Shown here one piece after another: positions 1 to 10,894 of a stretch of DNA of 64,000 nt (the stretch's first letter is position 1; every line of letters begins with the position of its first letter). Made by a program: the position numbers and the translations under genes. The DNA is from Steinernema hermaphroditum (lineage: Eukaryota > Nematoda > Chromadorea > Rhabditida > Steinernematidae): positions 1,736,001 through 1,800,000 of the forward strand of contig CM059621.1 of assembly GCA_030435675.1 (NCBI GenBank), in the 5' to 3' direction. Under the pieces are notes generated by a model. It was given only the letters and a program-made list of their open reading frames with translations. It made no database searches and had not been told where the DNA came from.

Positions 1-14
1 ATGTGAGCCAGCAT
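1..14 (-). CDS. Extreme 5' end of a srh/sri-like receptor gene (partial)
   Basis: The first 14 bases match 42867-42880, where they hold the start codon and first residues (Met-Leu-Ala-His) of the receptor gene at 41900-42880. The start codon here is the CAT at 12-14. The rest of this copy-1 gene lies to the left of the window. The assignment rests only on the duplicated context. Confidence 0.6.
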
Positions 15-783
15 CGTGATATGTACACAATAAGAAAGATCGAGATCTTGGGAAGAGAAGCAAATATAAAAGTTGTATATGAACTTAGAATATGTGGTAC
101 CGCTGTAGTGTAAAGGAGCACATGACATGTAGTTCTCACAAAGGAACGTTCAGTTGCACATCGAGTCCAAAATCGACACGCAGATAGGTATCCATTACTG
201 AACACAGACGCCCGTTGGCTTATACGCACATCTAACTATGTAAACACTCTTTGAAAGTTACGTTCAATCGAGTATAAACAATTTTTGCATGGGAGGTGTA
301 ACTGAATGCCTGGCCGAAATGGTGTCTTGGTTTCCATTTTTTCCGGTTTCTGGATTCGATACCTTTTACAGTTGCTCCTTTTAAACATGTCTTTTTCACG
401 TCTTGAGTTATTAAGGAACATTTTGTACCTACGAATCTGCCAAAAACTTTCCGAATCCTTATGTTACCAACAGCTTGCCATAAACAGTTTTTGACCCTAT
501 TCCACATGTTACCCTGGATTGTTGCTGTTGGGTAGACCACCCCTAGCGTCTACACCGATTAGACGCCTTTTTGTGCTTATGACTGTACATATGAAGGAAG
601 TGACTATCGATAACGATGAACCCCAGTCGACCGGTCGTTCCCCAAGACATCACAGTCACTGACTCCAGAACTCTATCACAATATACACTTTAAGCAGTTC
701 ACGGTTTAAGTGTTCTGTTGCTCAGCTTTCGATGATGCAATGTTCACTTCTTAACACATACAATATTCGCGTTACTTCGCACT
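15..783. other. Intergenic; no supported gene
   Basis: Open frames on the minus strand around 232-540 have no recognisable domain. The copy-2 equivalent (42881-44093) diverges after about 43380, so the longest frame is not conserved. The sequence up to about 500 is well conserved with 42881-43375 and probably includes the promoter of the off-window minus-strand receptor. No RNA gene or transposon end was recognised. Confidence 0.5.
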
Positions 784-1710
784 TTATTTACAAACAACAA
801 CAACATTTCTTGTACATTGAAACTTTTTCAGAATTGACCGCCACATACTTCGAACTGCTCGACTGTATGGCTTGAAGGTTGCGATAGAGACCACCGAATA
901 CAGCGTGCCATGATTGAAAAGAACGATGGCACTAATAACATCAATCTCACGTGCGTACGCCATATCAGGAAAATAGAAACTGAGCTCACAGAGAAGGAAG
1001 GGAAGTTCACCTAAAAATACTGGCACTATTGTTATAGCTATCAAATAGCGAAGAAACTTCTTGTTTAGAGCAATTGTTGGGAGGCTATGCTTGTGAATCA
1101 TGTTTGAAAAGTGCCTCCTTAGAAGGATTGACAGCGTGACTACAATTGACGTTATTGAGATTATAGTCAAGGCACCGCATATACCAGCGATGTACTTCAG
1201 CCATCCACGTTCCTCAAAGCATATGATCCATGGATCTAATTCGGCGGGAACCATCAAAAACATATAACAAAGTGCAGTGCCTAAGCTTGTGGTAGCATGG
1301 TAGCCCACACACAGCGCGATGCACCATTTTGGCCGAATTCTCACGGCCAAGCCTGGGTATACAAATACGATATAGCGATAAATAAATGGATAGCTTAGGG
1401 AAGCAGTGGCGTTCACTACACTAACGAGAGTAATGACAAAAAGTGCTTGAGGGACGAGGCTGTCGTGCGTGAAAATGGCAATAACACCATCAGCTCGAAA
1501 GCAGCTTGCCGGGAAAAGTGGGTGGAAATGAACAATCGCAGCTAATACGCTAGACAGCAGATTCCATACCATAGCGTTTAAAATGAAATGTGGCAGAGCA
1601 TCCATGTTTGCCGGAGAACGGCGACATACAATGTATATGGCAAGCACCTTGAATGGAATATGGATGAAAATGCTAATTTCAAGCGATGTACTGTAAATGG
1701 AAGCTAACAT
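784..1710 (-). CDS. srh/sri-like chemoreceptor (Str superfamily), single exon
   Basis: A 308-residue seven-transmembrane protein encoded without introns. The order of features fits nematode Str-superfamily chemoreceptors. An N-terminal hydrophobic helix precedes a short loop with the SPANM motif. A PLFP motif follows helix 2, an aromatic-Arg-Tyr motif (IYRYIV) sits near helix 3, FLRYLIAITIVP covers the start of helix 6, and FKPYSRAV follows helix 7. Receptors of this kind sit in sensory cilia and couple to G proteins; the ligand is unknown. The copy-2 partner at 44094-45020 differs at four residues. Members at 39146 and 41900 are more distant. The Met at 1710 is used because it aligns with all paralogues. 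Assignment to srh versus sri is uncertain. Confidence 0.88.
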   Translation of the reverse strand: MLASIYSTSLEISIFIHIPFKVLAIYIVCRRSPANMDALPHFILNAMVWNLLSSVLAAIVHFHPLFPASCFRADGVIAIFTHDSLVPQALFVITLVSVVNATASLSYPFIYRYIVFVYPGLAVRIRPKWCIALCVGYHATTSLGTALCYMFLMVPAELDPWIICFEERGWLKYIAGICGALTIISITSIVVTLSILLRRHFSNMIHKHSLPTIALNKKFLRYLIAITIVPVFLGELPFLLCELSFYFPDMAYAREIDVISAIVLFNHGTLYSVVSIATFKPYSRAVRSMWRSILKKFQCTRNVVVVCK

Positions 1711-2429
1711 TTAAGATTAAGTGTAGAAAAGAGCCGTTCTACGAGATATGGCTTTTTGTCCAAGCACCTTTCGAAAACAAAGGAAAACACTGTTTTTCGT
1801 CGACAAACAATTGTTAGGACGGAAATTTGTAGCACGATAACGCATGGCATGGCTAGTCAGTTGCCGGGAAAAGTGAGTTCATGTAATTACGTCTCGTTCT
1901 CTGGTAACCGCAATAGTACTAGTATCAAAGAAGTATACATACAAGAACCAAACTTAGGAAAATAACACTGTAACTCGAAACTCGAAATCGACCGCTCGAA
2001 GGCACTGAATAGCAGGGAGCGATGGGAATGATCGTTTCTGCAAGAACTATAGCTGATTCGGAAGGGAAGTTGACAGTTCGCGCCCACTTTCTGTCGTTTG
2101 TCACAAAATGGGACACACACGATCTTCAGAATCTAGAGAACTGTTGAAGCGCTGTGGCCTTTCTGGGTGCCAGTGAAGTCGTGTGGTATCCAAACTTCCA
2201 GTTTCGATTTGTGGCTCCTGGTAAGACGGTGCGAGAACTTCCAATGGATGACGATCCTCAATCAATTCACGTGTTCAGAACCAGTTGTATTCTTTGAGTA
2301 GCTGTTGCAGATCGGCATCACTATCATGGGGTTGTGCTTCACGCCGTGGTTTGTCTTCGAGCGCTTCCACGCCATTTTGAAATTAGATGAACCATCTCTC
2401 ACAGGTTCCTTCGTCAATGAAACGAGATT
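1711..2429. other. Intergenic; divergent spacer between receptor genes
   Basis: The spacer lies between the minus-strand receptor at 784 and the plus-strand receptor at 2747. Small open frames are not conserved in the second copy. Bases 2181-2414 have no counterpart in copy 2, where 'gtgtgg' is followed directly by 'aatgaaacgag', so a deletion in copy 2 or an insertion in copy 1 occurred here. No transposon ends are visible at the breakpoints. Confidence 0.5.
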
Positions 2430-2746
2430 TTCGGTGCATCAAGCCCACAATTCCATTCAAATTCAAAAAAAAATAAGCAGATAAAATTGGCATCTCAAAC
2501 AGTAGTACCTAAAAGCTAAGCTTTTTTATATCGGTCTTTGTATTTTGTTTTTTCATGACCTGATGGCTCACCATTTACTTCACCTGGATCTAGACAAAAA
2601 CACACGCATGAAGTAGATTAAATTATGCGATCAATAGGCAGTATAGAAAGTTTTGCTAATGTTTTTCACTTATTGTTTTCGTCGCTATTGAGTTGGATTT
2701 CGAGCTACAGGCATCCTCTCGTTTTGACTAAAAACCTAGCTGAGAA
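2430..2746 (+). promoter_or_regulatory. Conserved upstream block of srh-like gene, with E-box
   Basis: About 300 bp upstream of the start at 2747 are conserved with the blocks before 4689, 46277 and 48219. This includes a CACCTG E-box at 2581-2586, 166 bp before the ATG. The other copies hold the same hexamer 167 bp upstream, and the related genes at 32760 and 61245 have it 156 bp upstream. E-box motifs have been reported upstream of C. elegans srh/sri-class genes; function here is inferred. Confidence 0.5.
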
Positions 2747-3973
2747 ATGGAAAGCTCTATCGTTCAAATTTATGAAGATCGTTTTGAATTCTACCGACGT
2801 TGTATTGCCGTCACCGCAGCCTTGAGCATCCCATTAACCGCATTGGTTGTGTACTTGATACTGTGGAAATCGCCAAAGCAAATGCGTATCTACAAGTTCC
2901 TACTGCTGAACATATCGGTAAGTACAAGCCCGAAGGTTAAAAATGGCTTGTTTAGGTTTGGGCATTTATAACCGACATGCTGCTCGAAATCATTTCTCTT
3001 CCTCTTCCCGTTCTCGAAGTCTTTGGTCTGTATTCGGTGGGATTGAGCAGATTTCTCCCGTCGCCTGTTGGCTTCGCTTCCGTGGTACACACAAAAGCAC
3101 TGTCTCTGATCAGTTGTACTATTTAGGTCGCGACCATGTTTTGCATTTTTGAATATCTCGTCGGTTTGCTCTTCGCCTTCTACCATCGGTACTATGTCCT
3201 GCAAGATGAAGTGAGCATATTAGGAAAAACAGTGAGCAGGGGATATTTTTATCTGGCGATAGTCTTCACTACGATCGTTCCTCCTGGTACAGCTACGCTT
3301 GCGCTGGGCTTGTCATACGTGCCATTCGCAGATTTCAAAGATCAGGCTCTTCGTGTATGTCAAAACTGTGATCTATAACTGCAGCTTTGAATTCCTAGAC
3401 TCATCCCGAACTTGCACCGTTTTTCCATCGCGTCCCCATTTTTGGGCTTAACCTCACAGCTATCATGGCAGTTTGTGCTGTCACCTGCTTCTGGGTGGTT
3501 CTTTGGACGTCTTTTGTAATTTGGTGCGTAGTTGGAATTTTGACGCAGTTCCGGATGCAGAAAACAAGCATGTCTAACTTTAATTATCAGTTGCATGTTC
3601 AGCTAATCAAGGCTTTAGCCGTTCAGGTGCGATAGTATTCCAAAAGCTCAATTTGTCATTATTGTAATGCTCCAGACTCTAGTGCCATTGCTCCTCTACG
3701 CAGTTCCACTGTTTACCCTTGCAATCTGTTTTATATTTAAACTTAGCATACTTAATGGTATGTCACACCATCCGCCCGTTGCTATGACCTAAACGTTTAG
3801 ATGCCTTCAAGATAACCGAATTGGCGCTGAGTCTCCATTCTATTGTTAACTCGCTTGCTGTGATTTTGCTGATTGCTCCATACCGTAAGGCCCTTTTATA
3901 TATGGTGCAAAAGGCTCAGAAGTCACAGGCAGCAACGGTTTCCGTAACTCCAACATGGACACGAAATGAATGA
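2747..3973 (+). CDS. srh-like chemoreceptor, six exons (first of tandem pair)
   Basis: Read as six exons: 2747-2917, 2956-3084, 3127-3354, 3399-3626, 3676-3757 and 3801-3973. Introns are 38-49 bp with GT...AG ends, and all phases agree, giving 336 residues. The protein has the Str-superfamily plan: a KSPKQMRIYKFLLLNIS stretch after helix 1, an FYHRYYVL motif near helix 3, QFRMQKTSMSNFNYQLHVQ in the third inner loop, and APYRKALL after helix 7, followed by a short polar tail. It is an intact membrane receptor presumably acting in chemosensory neurons. Its tandem paralogue starts 716 bp downstream and its segmental copy is at 46277. srh is the closest family I recognise; sri is possible. Confidence 0.85.
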
Positions 3974-4019
3974 TTGCTTTCACTTATATTAACTCTGATT
4001 ATGGGAATTTGTCTTGTGT

Positions 4020-4225
4020 CTCTTTGTGTACCAGCGAGCAGGTCGTGCAATCACTCTACCGTTCCTCATGTGTGCCACTTCCGGAATGATCTCTTCGTTT
4101 CTGCTGGCGCCGATGATCAGAAGAAGATCGATGACTACGGTGTGATAGTGTGTCTCCTGTGTTTATTTGACGCCCGGCATAATGCTATAGACTCATGAAG
4201 ATAAATGCTAAGGCGGAATATCATA
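4020..4225 (+). repeat. Old SINE-like retroposon relic (RTE-linked family)
   Basis: This decayed 3' portion contains the block 'cagaagaagatcgatgacta' followed by a degraded '...ataatgct...gataaatgc' tail. The same block occurs at 10895-11160 and in the younger copy ending at 58032. It is repeated at 47560-47755 in copy 2. It lies directly downstream of the first tandem receptor, as its partner does downstream of the second, so it was inserted before the tandem receptor duplication. Confidence 0.6.
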
Positions 4226-4371
4226 CCAGCTAAATAGAAGACACCGAAAACTGTTACATCGAGACTTTCGAGAACATTCACGTCATTGCGGCTCATTAGT
4301 GATGCTGACAGCGCTAACAACTTTTGATTGCTTGAAGCAGAACATCGAACATTCTCGTCGCAATCTCCTAA

Positions 4372-4688
4372 AACGAAGTGTTCAGTGCATCAAGCTCACA
4401 ATTCCATTCAAATTCCACGAAATTCAAAAACCAAATGAAATCGGCATCTCAAACAATAGCGCCTAAAAGCTAAGTTTTTTATATTGGCCTTTCTTTTTTG
4501 TTTTTCTATGACCTGATACTTCACCTGGATCTGGACATAAACACACGCGTGAAGTAGATTAAGTTATGCGATCAATAGGCAGTATAGAATGTTTTGTTAA
4601 TGTTATTCACTTATTAGTTTCATAGCTATTGAGTTGGATTTCGTGCTACAGGCATCCTCTCGTTTTCACTAAAAACGCGGGCTGAGAA
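4372..4688 (+). promoter_or_regulatory. Conserved upstream block of srh-like pseudogene, with E-box
   Basis: This block aligns with 2430-2746 and carries CACCTG at 4522-4527, 167 bp before the start codon at 4689. Conservation extends from the 'caagctcacaattccattc' stretch down to the ATG. Confidence 0.5.
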
Positions 4689-5264
4689 ATGGAAAGCTCT
4701 ATCGTTGAAATTTATGAAGGTCGTTTTGAATTCTACCGATGTTGTATGGCCGTCACCGCAGCCTTGAGCATCCCGTTGACCGCATTAGTTGTGTACTTGA
4801 TACTGTGGAAATCGCCAAAGCCAATGCGTATCTACAAGTTCCTGCTGCTGAACATATCGGTAAGTACAAGCCCGAAGGTTAAAAATGGCTTGTTTAGGTT
4901 TGGGCATTTATAACCGACATGCTGCTCGAAATCATTTCTCTTCCTCTTCCCGTTCTCGAAGTCTTTGGTCTGTACTCGGTGGGATTGAGCAGATCTCTCC
5001 CGTCTCCTGTTGGCTTCGCTTCCGTGGTACACAGAAAAGCACTGTCTCTGATCAGTTGTAATATTTAGGTCGCGACCATGTTTTGCATTTTTGAGTATCT
5101 CGTCGGTTTGCTCTTCGCCTTCTACCATCGATACTACGTTCTGCAGGATGAAGTGAGCATATTAGGAAAAACAGTCAGCAGGGGATATTTGTATCTGGCG
5201 ATGGTCTTCACTGCAGTTATTCCACCTGGCACAGCGACGCTTGCGCTGGGCTTCTCATACATAC

Positions 5265-6538
5265 TAGGGATGCACCCGGTTCCGGTTCCGGTTCCGGTTT
5301 TTCCGGTTTTCCGGCTTTTTTTTGCGCCGGAATTCCGGTTCCGGTTCCGGTGCCGGTTTTTTTTTCGTTCCGGTGCATAGAACTTTTCGAATCACGGACG
5401 CGACTGTAACCTATTGTGAAAGAAAAAATCGAATGGCCACCGACAGGGATCGAACCCGCGACCCGCGCATCGCAGTCAGATAGCTTACCGATTGAGCCAA
5501 ACGCACGCAGAGCTGTGCGCTCGTCGCTTTCAGTGATATAGAAGTGTCGCTCAGGAATAGATTTCAGAATGCGCGTTTCTCACATTTTTTACAGGTCGGA
5601 GCAATTTTGAAGTGCAATCCAAAAGTTTTCGATTGAACTAGCGCCAGTTGAATGAATTTAGATTAAGGATTAAGCTACCTGGTTTCAGGAAACCTTAATT
5701 GAGACGAGAAATAACTCACAAGGGAACCTCCCTAAGTGATAGTTGCAGATCGAAATAAATTCTGGTGTAACAGATAAAGAACATCTTAGAAAGACGAACG
5801 CAAAGACTGGCCCTTCTCTGCATCAAATACAAAATGGAAGAGCCTAAGTGGGGGGTCGAACCCAAGAACGTAAACTGGTAGGGAAGACCACAACCCCTCA
5901 TCTACGCATACACACTAGCCTAAGGCAATTTCATTGTACTAGTCGCGACTACCCTGATTTTTCAATGTCAATATCTCCTGAATTCACTTGTGTCGCGTGC
6001 TTTCGTTGGTTTTGGATAAATTTTTGACTGCACCAGGTCACTTTCAGCACGAGTTGAGGCCGATTGATCCGTGTTGATGGCATTTTGATCGCCATCGTCG
6101 CAATTTTAGATCAGTCGACGAAATCTCCTCGGCGAGTCGATGTCGGTCACGCCGAATTTGCTAGGAGAAGGAAGCGCCAGATAGCAAGGGTTGAAAATAG
6201 ACTACTTTAGTATTCCACGCCTGTCCCTCCGAACGATGGTCACTCGGTTGAAAGAAACCCTTTTTCAGAGCTAACAAATAGCGAAGCTAACTAGTAGCGA
6301 ATATCAGATATTCAGGGGTAGAATAGGAAAGGAAATTTGAATGTCATAACATAACTTTAAAAGAGTCAAAAAACGTCGAAAAGCTACCAAAAAAAATAAG
6401 CAGTAGTATTGTCACACCCTCTATGTGCACTGTACTGCCGGTTCCGGTTCCGGTTCCGGTTCCGGTGCCGGTTTTTTTCGCGCCGGAATTCCGGTTCCGG
6501 TTCCGGTGCCGGTTTTTTTTCGTTCCGGTGCATCCCTA
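5265..6538. mobile_element. hAT-like non-autonomous DNA transposon
   Basis: The element is 1274 bp. It begins TAGGGATGCAC and ends GTGCATCCCTA, forming terminal inverted repeats, and is flanked by an exact 8-bp duplication ATACATAC (5257-5264 and 6539-6546). The intact site is in copy 2 at 48787-48794. Next to each terminus are tandem CCGGTT units with T-runs in inverted orientation. The interior holds tRNA-like sequence but no transposase frame. The 8-bp duplication fits hAT transposases, so it is presumably mobilised in trans. Confidence 0.85.
5438..5512 (-). other. tRNA-like sequence inside the hAT-like element
   Basis: On the minus strand there is an A-box-like TGGCTCAATCGG followed 34 bp later by a B-box-like GGTTCGATCCC, as in tRNA genes and tRNA-derived SINEs. 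The acceptor stem does not pair convincingly, so it is not called as a functional tRNA. A second B-box-like GGGTTCGACCC lies on the minus strand near 5849-5859. Confidence 0.4.
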
Positions 6539-7923
6539 ATACATACCATTCGATGATTTCAAAAATCAGGCACTTCGTGTAAGTCAAAAGTGTGGATCTA
6601 ACTACAACTGCGAATTCCTAGACTCACCCAGAACTTGCGCCGTTTTTCTATCGCGTCCCCATTTTTGGATTCAACCTCACTAGTCTAATAATAGTGTGTG
6701 CTGTTATCTGCTTCTGGGTGGTACTTTGGACGTGTTTTGTAATCTGGTGCGTAGTTGGAATTATCAAGCAGTTCCGGATACACAAGACAACGATGTCTAA
6801 CTTTAATTATCAGTTACATGTTCAGTTCATGAAAGCTTTAGCCGTCCAGGTGTGCTAGTATTGCCCTGAATGTGTCATTCTTATGATATTCTAGACAGTA
6901 GCGCCATTGCTTCTTTACGCAGTTCCACTCTTCACCCTTTCAGTCTGTCTTATATTTAAGTTCGACATAGTTAACGGTATTTCACAGCACCCTTTCGTTG
7001 TCATGGCCTAAACGTTTAGATGCCTTCAAGGTGACGGAATTGGCGCTGAGTCTCCATTCCACTGTTAACTCAGTCGTTGTTATTCTGCTGATTGCTCCAT
7101 ACCGTAAAGCTCTCTTAAATATGGTGCAAATAATACGGAAATCACAGACAGCAACGGTTTCCGTAACTCCCACATGGACACGAAATGAATGATTATTTTC
7201 ACTTATATTGGGTTGATGCATTGAAAATGAGCCATTTGGTAAACATCCTTTAATTTCGCCATGTGTACCCATAGGGCATAATTGATAGGCGCGTTGTTTA
7301 GTACAGCGAACTCTCACTCCACTTTATGATTCGCCGCTTGTCCACTGCATTCCTCTTGCTGTTGCAGGTCTATTCTGTCTTGACGGTCATTTTTTGGCAC
7401 CTCGAGATGGCGAAATGCTAAGTCATGTGCGGGCTTCCTATGGTATTAATTGTGTTATGGACGCTGACTGCTTTTAATCACGTACATCCTTGGGTCTAAC
7501 CTACTGAACGCACCTATCGATGTGTTCGTCATATATCAGAAAGTGACGCAGTCTAAAAAATATGGCCTTCTCGGATCACCATGTTCTGTTAACTCCAACG
7601 TTTCCAATTGGTTGAGTATTATAACAGGCAACAAAAGTATGCATTAGGTAGCTATCACTCACAGCTACCATGCCCACATACTGACTCCACGAGCTCATTT
7701 CAACTTTAATGAAACAAAGGCCACAAGTGGAAAAAATGACCCTTAGATTCCCAAAAAGTACCACTGCCCAAGATCTCACATTTTCAAGCTGACCTCCAGA
7801 ATGGCTCTTCGTTTTGAGCTGATAGACTGTGCTTTGCACATTCATATAGCACACTCATAGCTCTATCTTACTGTCATAAGTGTTAATCAATAAGCGACGA
7901 TATCGGAGGAAATCACTTAGAAT

Positions 7924-10671
7924 CATCGTCAATAAAAAAAATCATCGTCCCCTGTCTGTCGTGGTGGTGAGCGGTCGGGTCCCTCCGTCGCTCTCATCTA
8001 GACAGCGGGGCTAGACTCAGAAGCATTGGAACCGCAGAGTCTAGTAATGTTCCACCCCCACCCGTTTCCTCGCGTTGTGCTTGGAACACTCAATGTGCGC
8101 CGGATGTCGTCAACGCCACGCCTCGTCGAGCTGCAGAAGGAGTTGGAGAAGACCAACATCGACGTCATCGCCCTCACCGAGCACAGATGGAAGAACTTCG
8201 GCGCAATGGACCTGGAAGACTCGGATTTCTGCTTCTTCCACGCAGGACCAGAAGATAACGCAAGCACTTCGGGCACCGGATTCTTCTTGAAGAAACAACT
8301 GAAGCGCAACGTCCGACAGTTCCGCCAAGTCTCCTCGACATCCGGGCAGAATTGCGCCACGTTGGTATGCCGATAGGAGTCAACAGGGGTGCCAACGTTG
8401 GTGGATCGGGGGAATCCAATCGACGGATAATCCCTGTTCTGCTCGGAGACATGAACGCGAAGATGGGCCGCAGAACCGATGAAGAAGAAGATGCGATTGG
8501 CAAACACGGCTACGGCGAAAGAAACCGGCGCGGACAACTTCTGGTAGACCTCTGCGAAGATTTTCGGCTCCGGTCGGTCAACTCCTACTTCAAGAGCCGG
8601 CCTGGACGTAAATGGACATGGATCTCGCCGAACGGAAGATCGAAGAATTGTATTGACTACATTCTGGCTCCGAGAAGCATCCAATTCCGAAGTTCAAACG
8701 TCCTGGGCTCCTACAACGCAGGCTCAGACCACCGGATTCTTCGAGCGACGATCCAATCTCCAACACCGAGGCTCTGGAGACAAGATCAGCCACCGAAGAA
8801 GAAGAAGACGTTGAATCGGGAGCTCTTCAAGATGGCAGTCGCCCTGAACCCGCCGAGGATCAACACAGAATCGCAAGAAGGATATGCCCAGCTCACCGAG
8901 TATGTCCATGAAGCCGCTGGGTTTGCCGAAGAAGATGAAGAAAAGAAGAACCGACTCAGCGCAAGAACAACCGATCTCCTGCGACAGAGGCACGTGCTTC
9001 GACGGCGACAAGTCACCACCGACGACCGGATCGCCCTCACGGAGCTCAACAAGCTGATCCGCCGTGAGGTGCGCAACGACATCCACGAACATCACCGTCG
9101 CCTGGTGGAAGAAGCCGTGACGAACCGCAAGGGACTGAGGAAGGTTCGAGGCGAAGTCGCTACCGGCAGAAGAAGGATAGTTCAGCTGCGCGACAAGGAT
9201 GGGAACCTCTGCTCGACGAAGACACAGATTCACGAGGTCGTCAAGAACTTCTACGAAGAACTATACGCCTCCAGTGTTAACGTCGAATATGAAGCCTCCG
9301 AAGAGCCAGAAGAGTGTCCAGAAATCTTACCGGGAGAAGTCGAAGAAGCGATGAGAAGAATGAAGACTGGACGAAGCCCAGGGAGGGACAAGGTTACGGT
9401 TGAAATGCTGAAACTTGCTAAAGACAGTATTCTCGTCCCTCTGACCGGAATCCTGAACTGGTGCCTTAGAAACTGTGAGGTTCCCGAGAAGATGGCAGAC
9501 GCGTCGACCATCCTACTGTTCAAGAAGGGAGACCCGATGCTGCTGAAGAACTACAGACCAATCTCTTTGCTCTCCGCCGTGTATAAGATCCTGACCAAGG
9601 TGATTGTCACTCGGATTGAGCGGATTTTGGATGCTGAGCAGCCAGAGGAGCAAGCGGGATTCCGAAGAAGCTATTCAACCGTGGACCACCTCCAAGCCGT
9701 GAATCTTCTGGTGGAAAAGACGCGTCCTACGTCCAAATTGGTGAAGAACGTGTGCCGATCAAGATCCAGCGAGGAGTCCGCCAGGGAGATACGATCAGCC
9801 CAAAACTCTTCACGGCGACGCTCGAAGAAATCTTCAGAGAGCTCGACTGGGAAGACTTCGGGATCAACATCAACGGCCGGAAGCTCTCGAATCTACGCTT
9901 CGCAGACGACATCGCGCTGATCGCCAACACGGAAGAAGAGCTGCAACAGATGGTGAAAGAACTCGACGAAGTGTCCCGAAGAAGCGGCCTCAAGATGAAC
10001 AGGGAAAAGACGAAGATCCTGGCAACAGAAGAAGCGTCGATTCTCGTGAACGGAGAAGAAATCGAGCAAGTTGAAGCTTTCGTCTACCTGGGACAGGAAG
10101 TCAGGCTGAGAAGAGACCACTCCAAGGAGATCAACAGAAGAATTCAAAGCGGATGGAACGTTTTCAGGAAGTACAAGGACTTTCTGACTTCCAGAAGCGT
10201 CCTGATGCGATGGAAACGAAAACTCTTCGATCAGTGCGTCCTTCCCGCCATGCTCTACGGTTCCGAAACTTGGTCACTCACGAAATCAGCGCGGAAGAGG
10301 CTTGCGACCGCTCAGCGAAGGATGGAACGCCGAATGGCCGGAGTCCGTCTAATAGACAAGAGGACCAATGAGTGGCTCCGAGGCGTCACGAAAGTGAAGG
10401 ACATCGACGAAGCGGCAAGAAGAAGGAAGTGGAACTTCGCCTGGAAGATGGCGAACGGAAGCCCGGAAAATTGGTACAACCGACTCGAAGAATGGCGCCC
10501 GCCTGTGAAGAGACCTCTCGGAAGACCTCGAACCCGATGGAGCGATGACTTAACGAAGACACTGGGCAGCAAAAGATGGAGGCACCGTGCGCGTCAAGAA
10601 GCCAGAGGACGTTGGATAAATATGGGGTGCGACAACATGTAATATGTTAGATATCGCAATAAATTCGTAAT
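7924..10671 (+). mobile_element. RTE-type non-LTR retrotransposon, defective
   Basis: The element is flanked by an 11-bp duplication TCACTTAGAAT at 7913-7923 and 10672-10682. It encodes apurinic-type endonuclease and reverse transcriptase of the RTE type and ends in a short AATAAATTCGTAAT tail rather than poly(A). It is nested in the mariner-type element. The GC-rich start ('gtggtgagcggtcgg') is shared with the short retroposon at 45566-46064. Confidence 0.82.
8026..10642 (+). pseudogene. RTE endonuclease-reverse transcriptase, broken
   Basis: Three frames cover the protein. Frame 1, 8026-8376, is the endonuclease N-terminus (LNVRRM, ALTEHRW). Frame 2, 8352-9920, holds the later endonuclease (LLGDMNAKMGR, KNCIDYILAP) and the first part of RT (GRSPGRDKVTVEMLK, LFKKGDP, NYRPISLLSAVYKILTKV). 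Frame 3, about 9752-10642, holds GVRQGDTISPKLF and the catalytic FADDIALIA, then the C-terminal region. Parts of the endonuclease near 8350 and of RT near 9735, including motif A with its first catalytic Asp, are missing at the frame changes. The protein is therefore non-functional through internal deletions, although the remaining coding sequence is little decayed. Confidence 0.85.
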
Positions 10672-10686
10672 TCACTTAGAATAAGG

Positions 10687-10815
10687 CAAAAAGGTCGAAA
10701 ATTGGACCAAAACATTTTTCGACCCCAAACCCCTTGTGTTCTATGAACCAGAGATCCGGCTCTTGTCCCAGAAGTGGGCCGAAGTTGTTGATGCTAACGG
10801 CGAATACCTTGATTA
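10687..10815 (+). pseudogene. Mariner transposase C-terminal remnant
   Basis: The frame reads FFDPKPLVFYE ... QKWAEVVDANGEYLD and stop, matching the conserved end of mariner transposases just inside the 3' inverted repeat. Equivalent decayed stretches occur at about 53775-53880 and 63435-63565. The upstream catalytic domain is absent. Confidence 0.65.
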
Positions 10816-10894
10816 GATTGTGTGCCTTTTTGATAATAAATATCTACTTTCAAAAAGGCTCATTTATTATGCATCAACCCAATAAATATCTATT

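Larger units (their letters stand above)
4689..7192 (+). pseudogene. srh-like chemoreceptor broken by an hAT-like element
   Basis: This is the second gene of the tandem pair. Exons read 4689-4859, 4898-5026, 5069-5264 plus 6547-6578 (one exon split by the insertion), 6622-6849, 6895-6976 and 7020-7192. Without the insertion and its 8-bp target duplication, the exon is 228 bp, the length seen in all paralogues, and frame and splice sites are kept. The element at 5265-6538 falls in the helix 4-5 region and brings in stop codons, so a normal receptor cannot be made unless the element is spliced out. The copy-2 partner at 48219-49440 is uninterrupted and shows the empty site at 48787-48794. No other disabling change was seen, so the break is probably recent. 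Confidence 0.88.
7208..10882. mobile_element. Mariner-type element (916 bp) carrying a nested RTE
   Basis: Terminal inverted repeats begin TTGGGTTGATGCAT at both ends, with a TA target duplication at 7206-7207 and 10883-10884. Copy 2 has the empty TA at 49453-49454. Once the nested RTE and its target duplication are removed, the element is 916 bp, exactly the length of its relative at 53050-53965, and internal sequence is shared. It sits 15 bp after the stop codon of the receptor pseudogene. It is a non-autonomous derivative that keeps only a transposase C-terminal remnant. Confidence 0.88.

Noticed and set aside
5438..5512. Functional tRNA gene
   Set aside because: A- and B-box-like motifs are present, but the acceptor stem does not pair and it lies inside a transposon.
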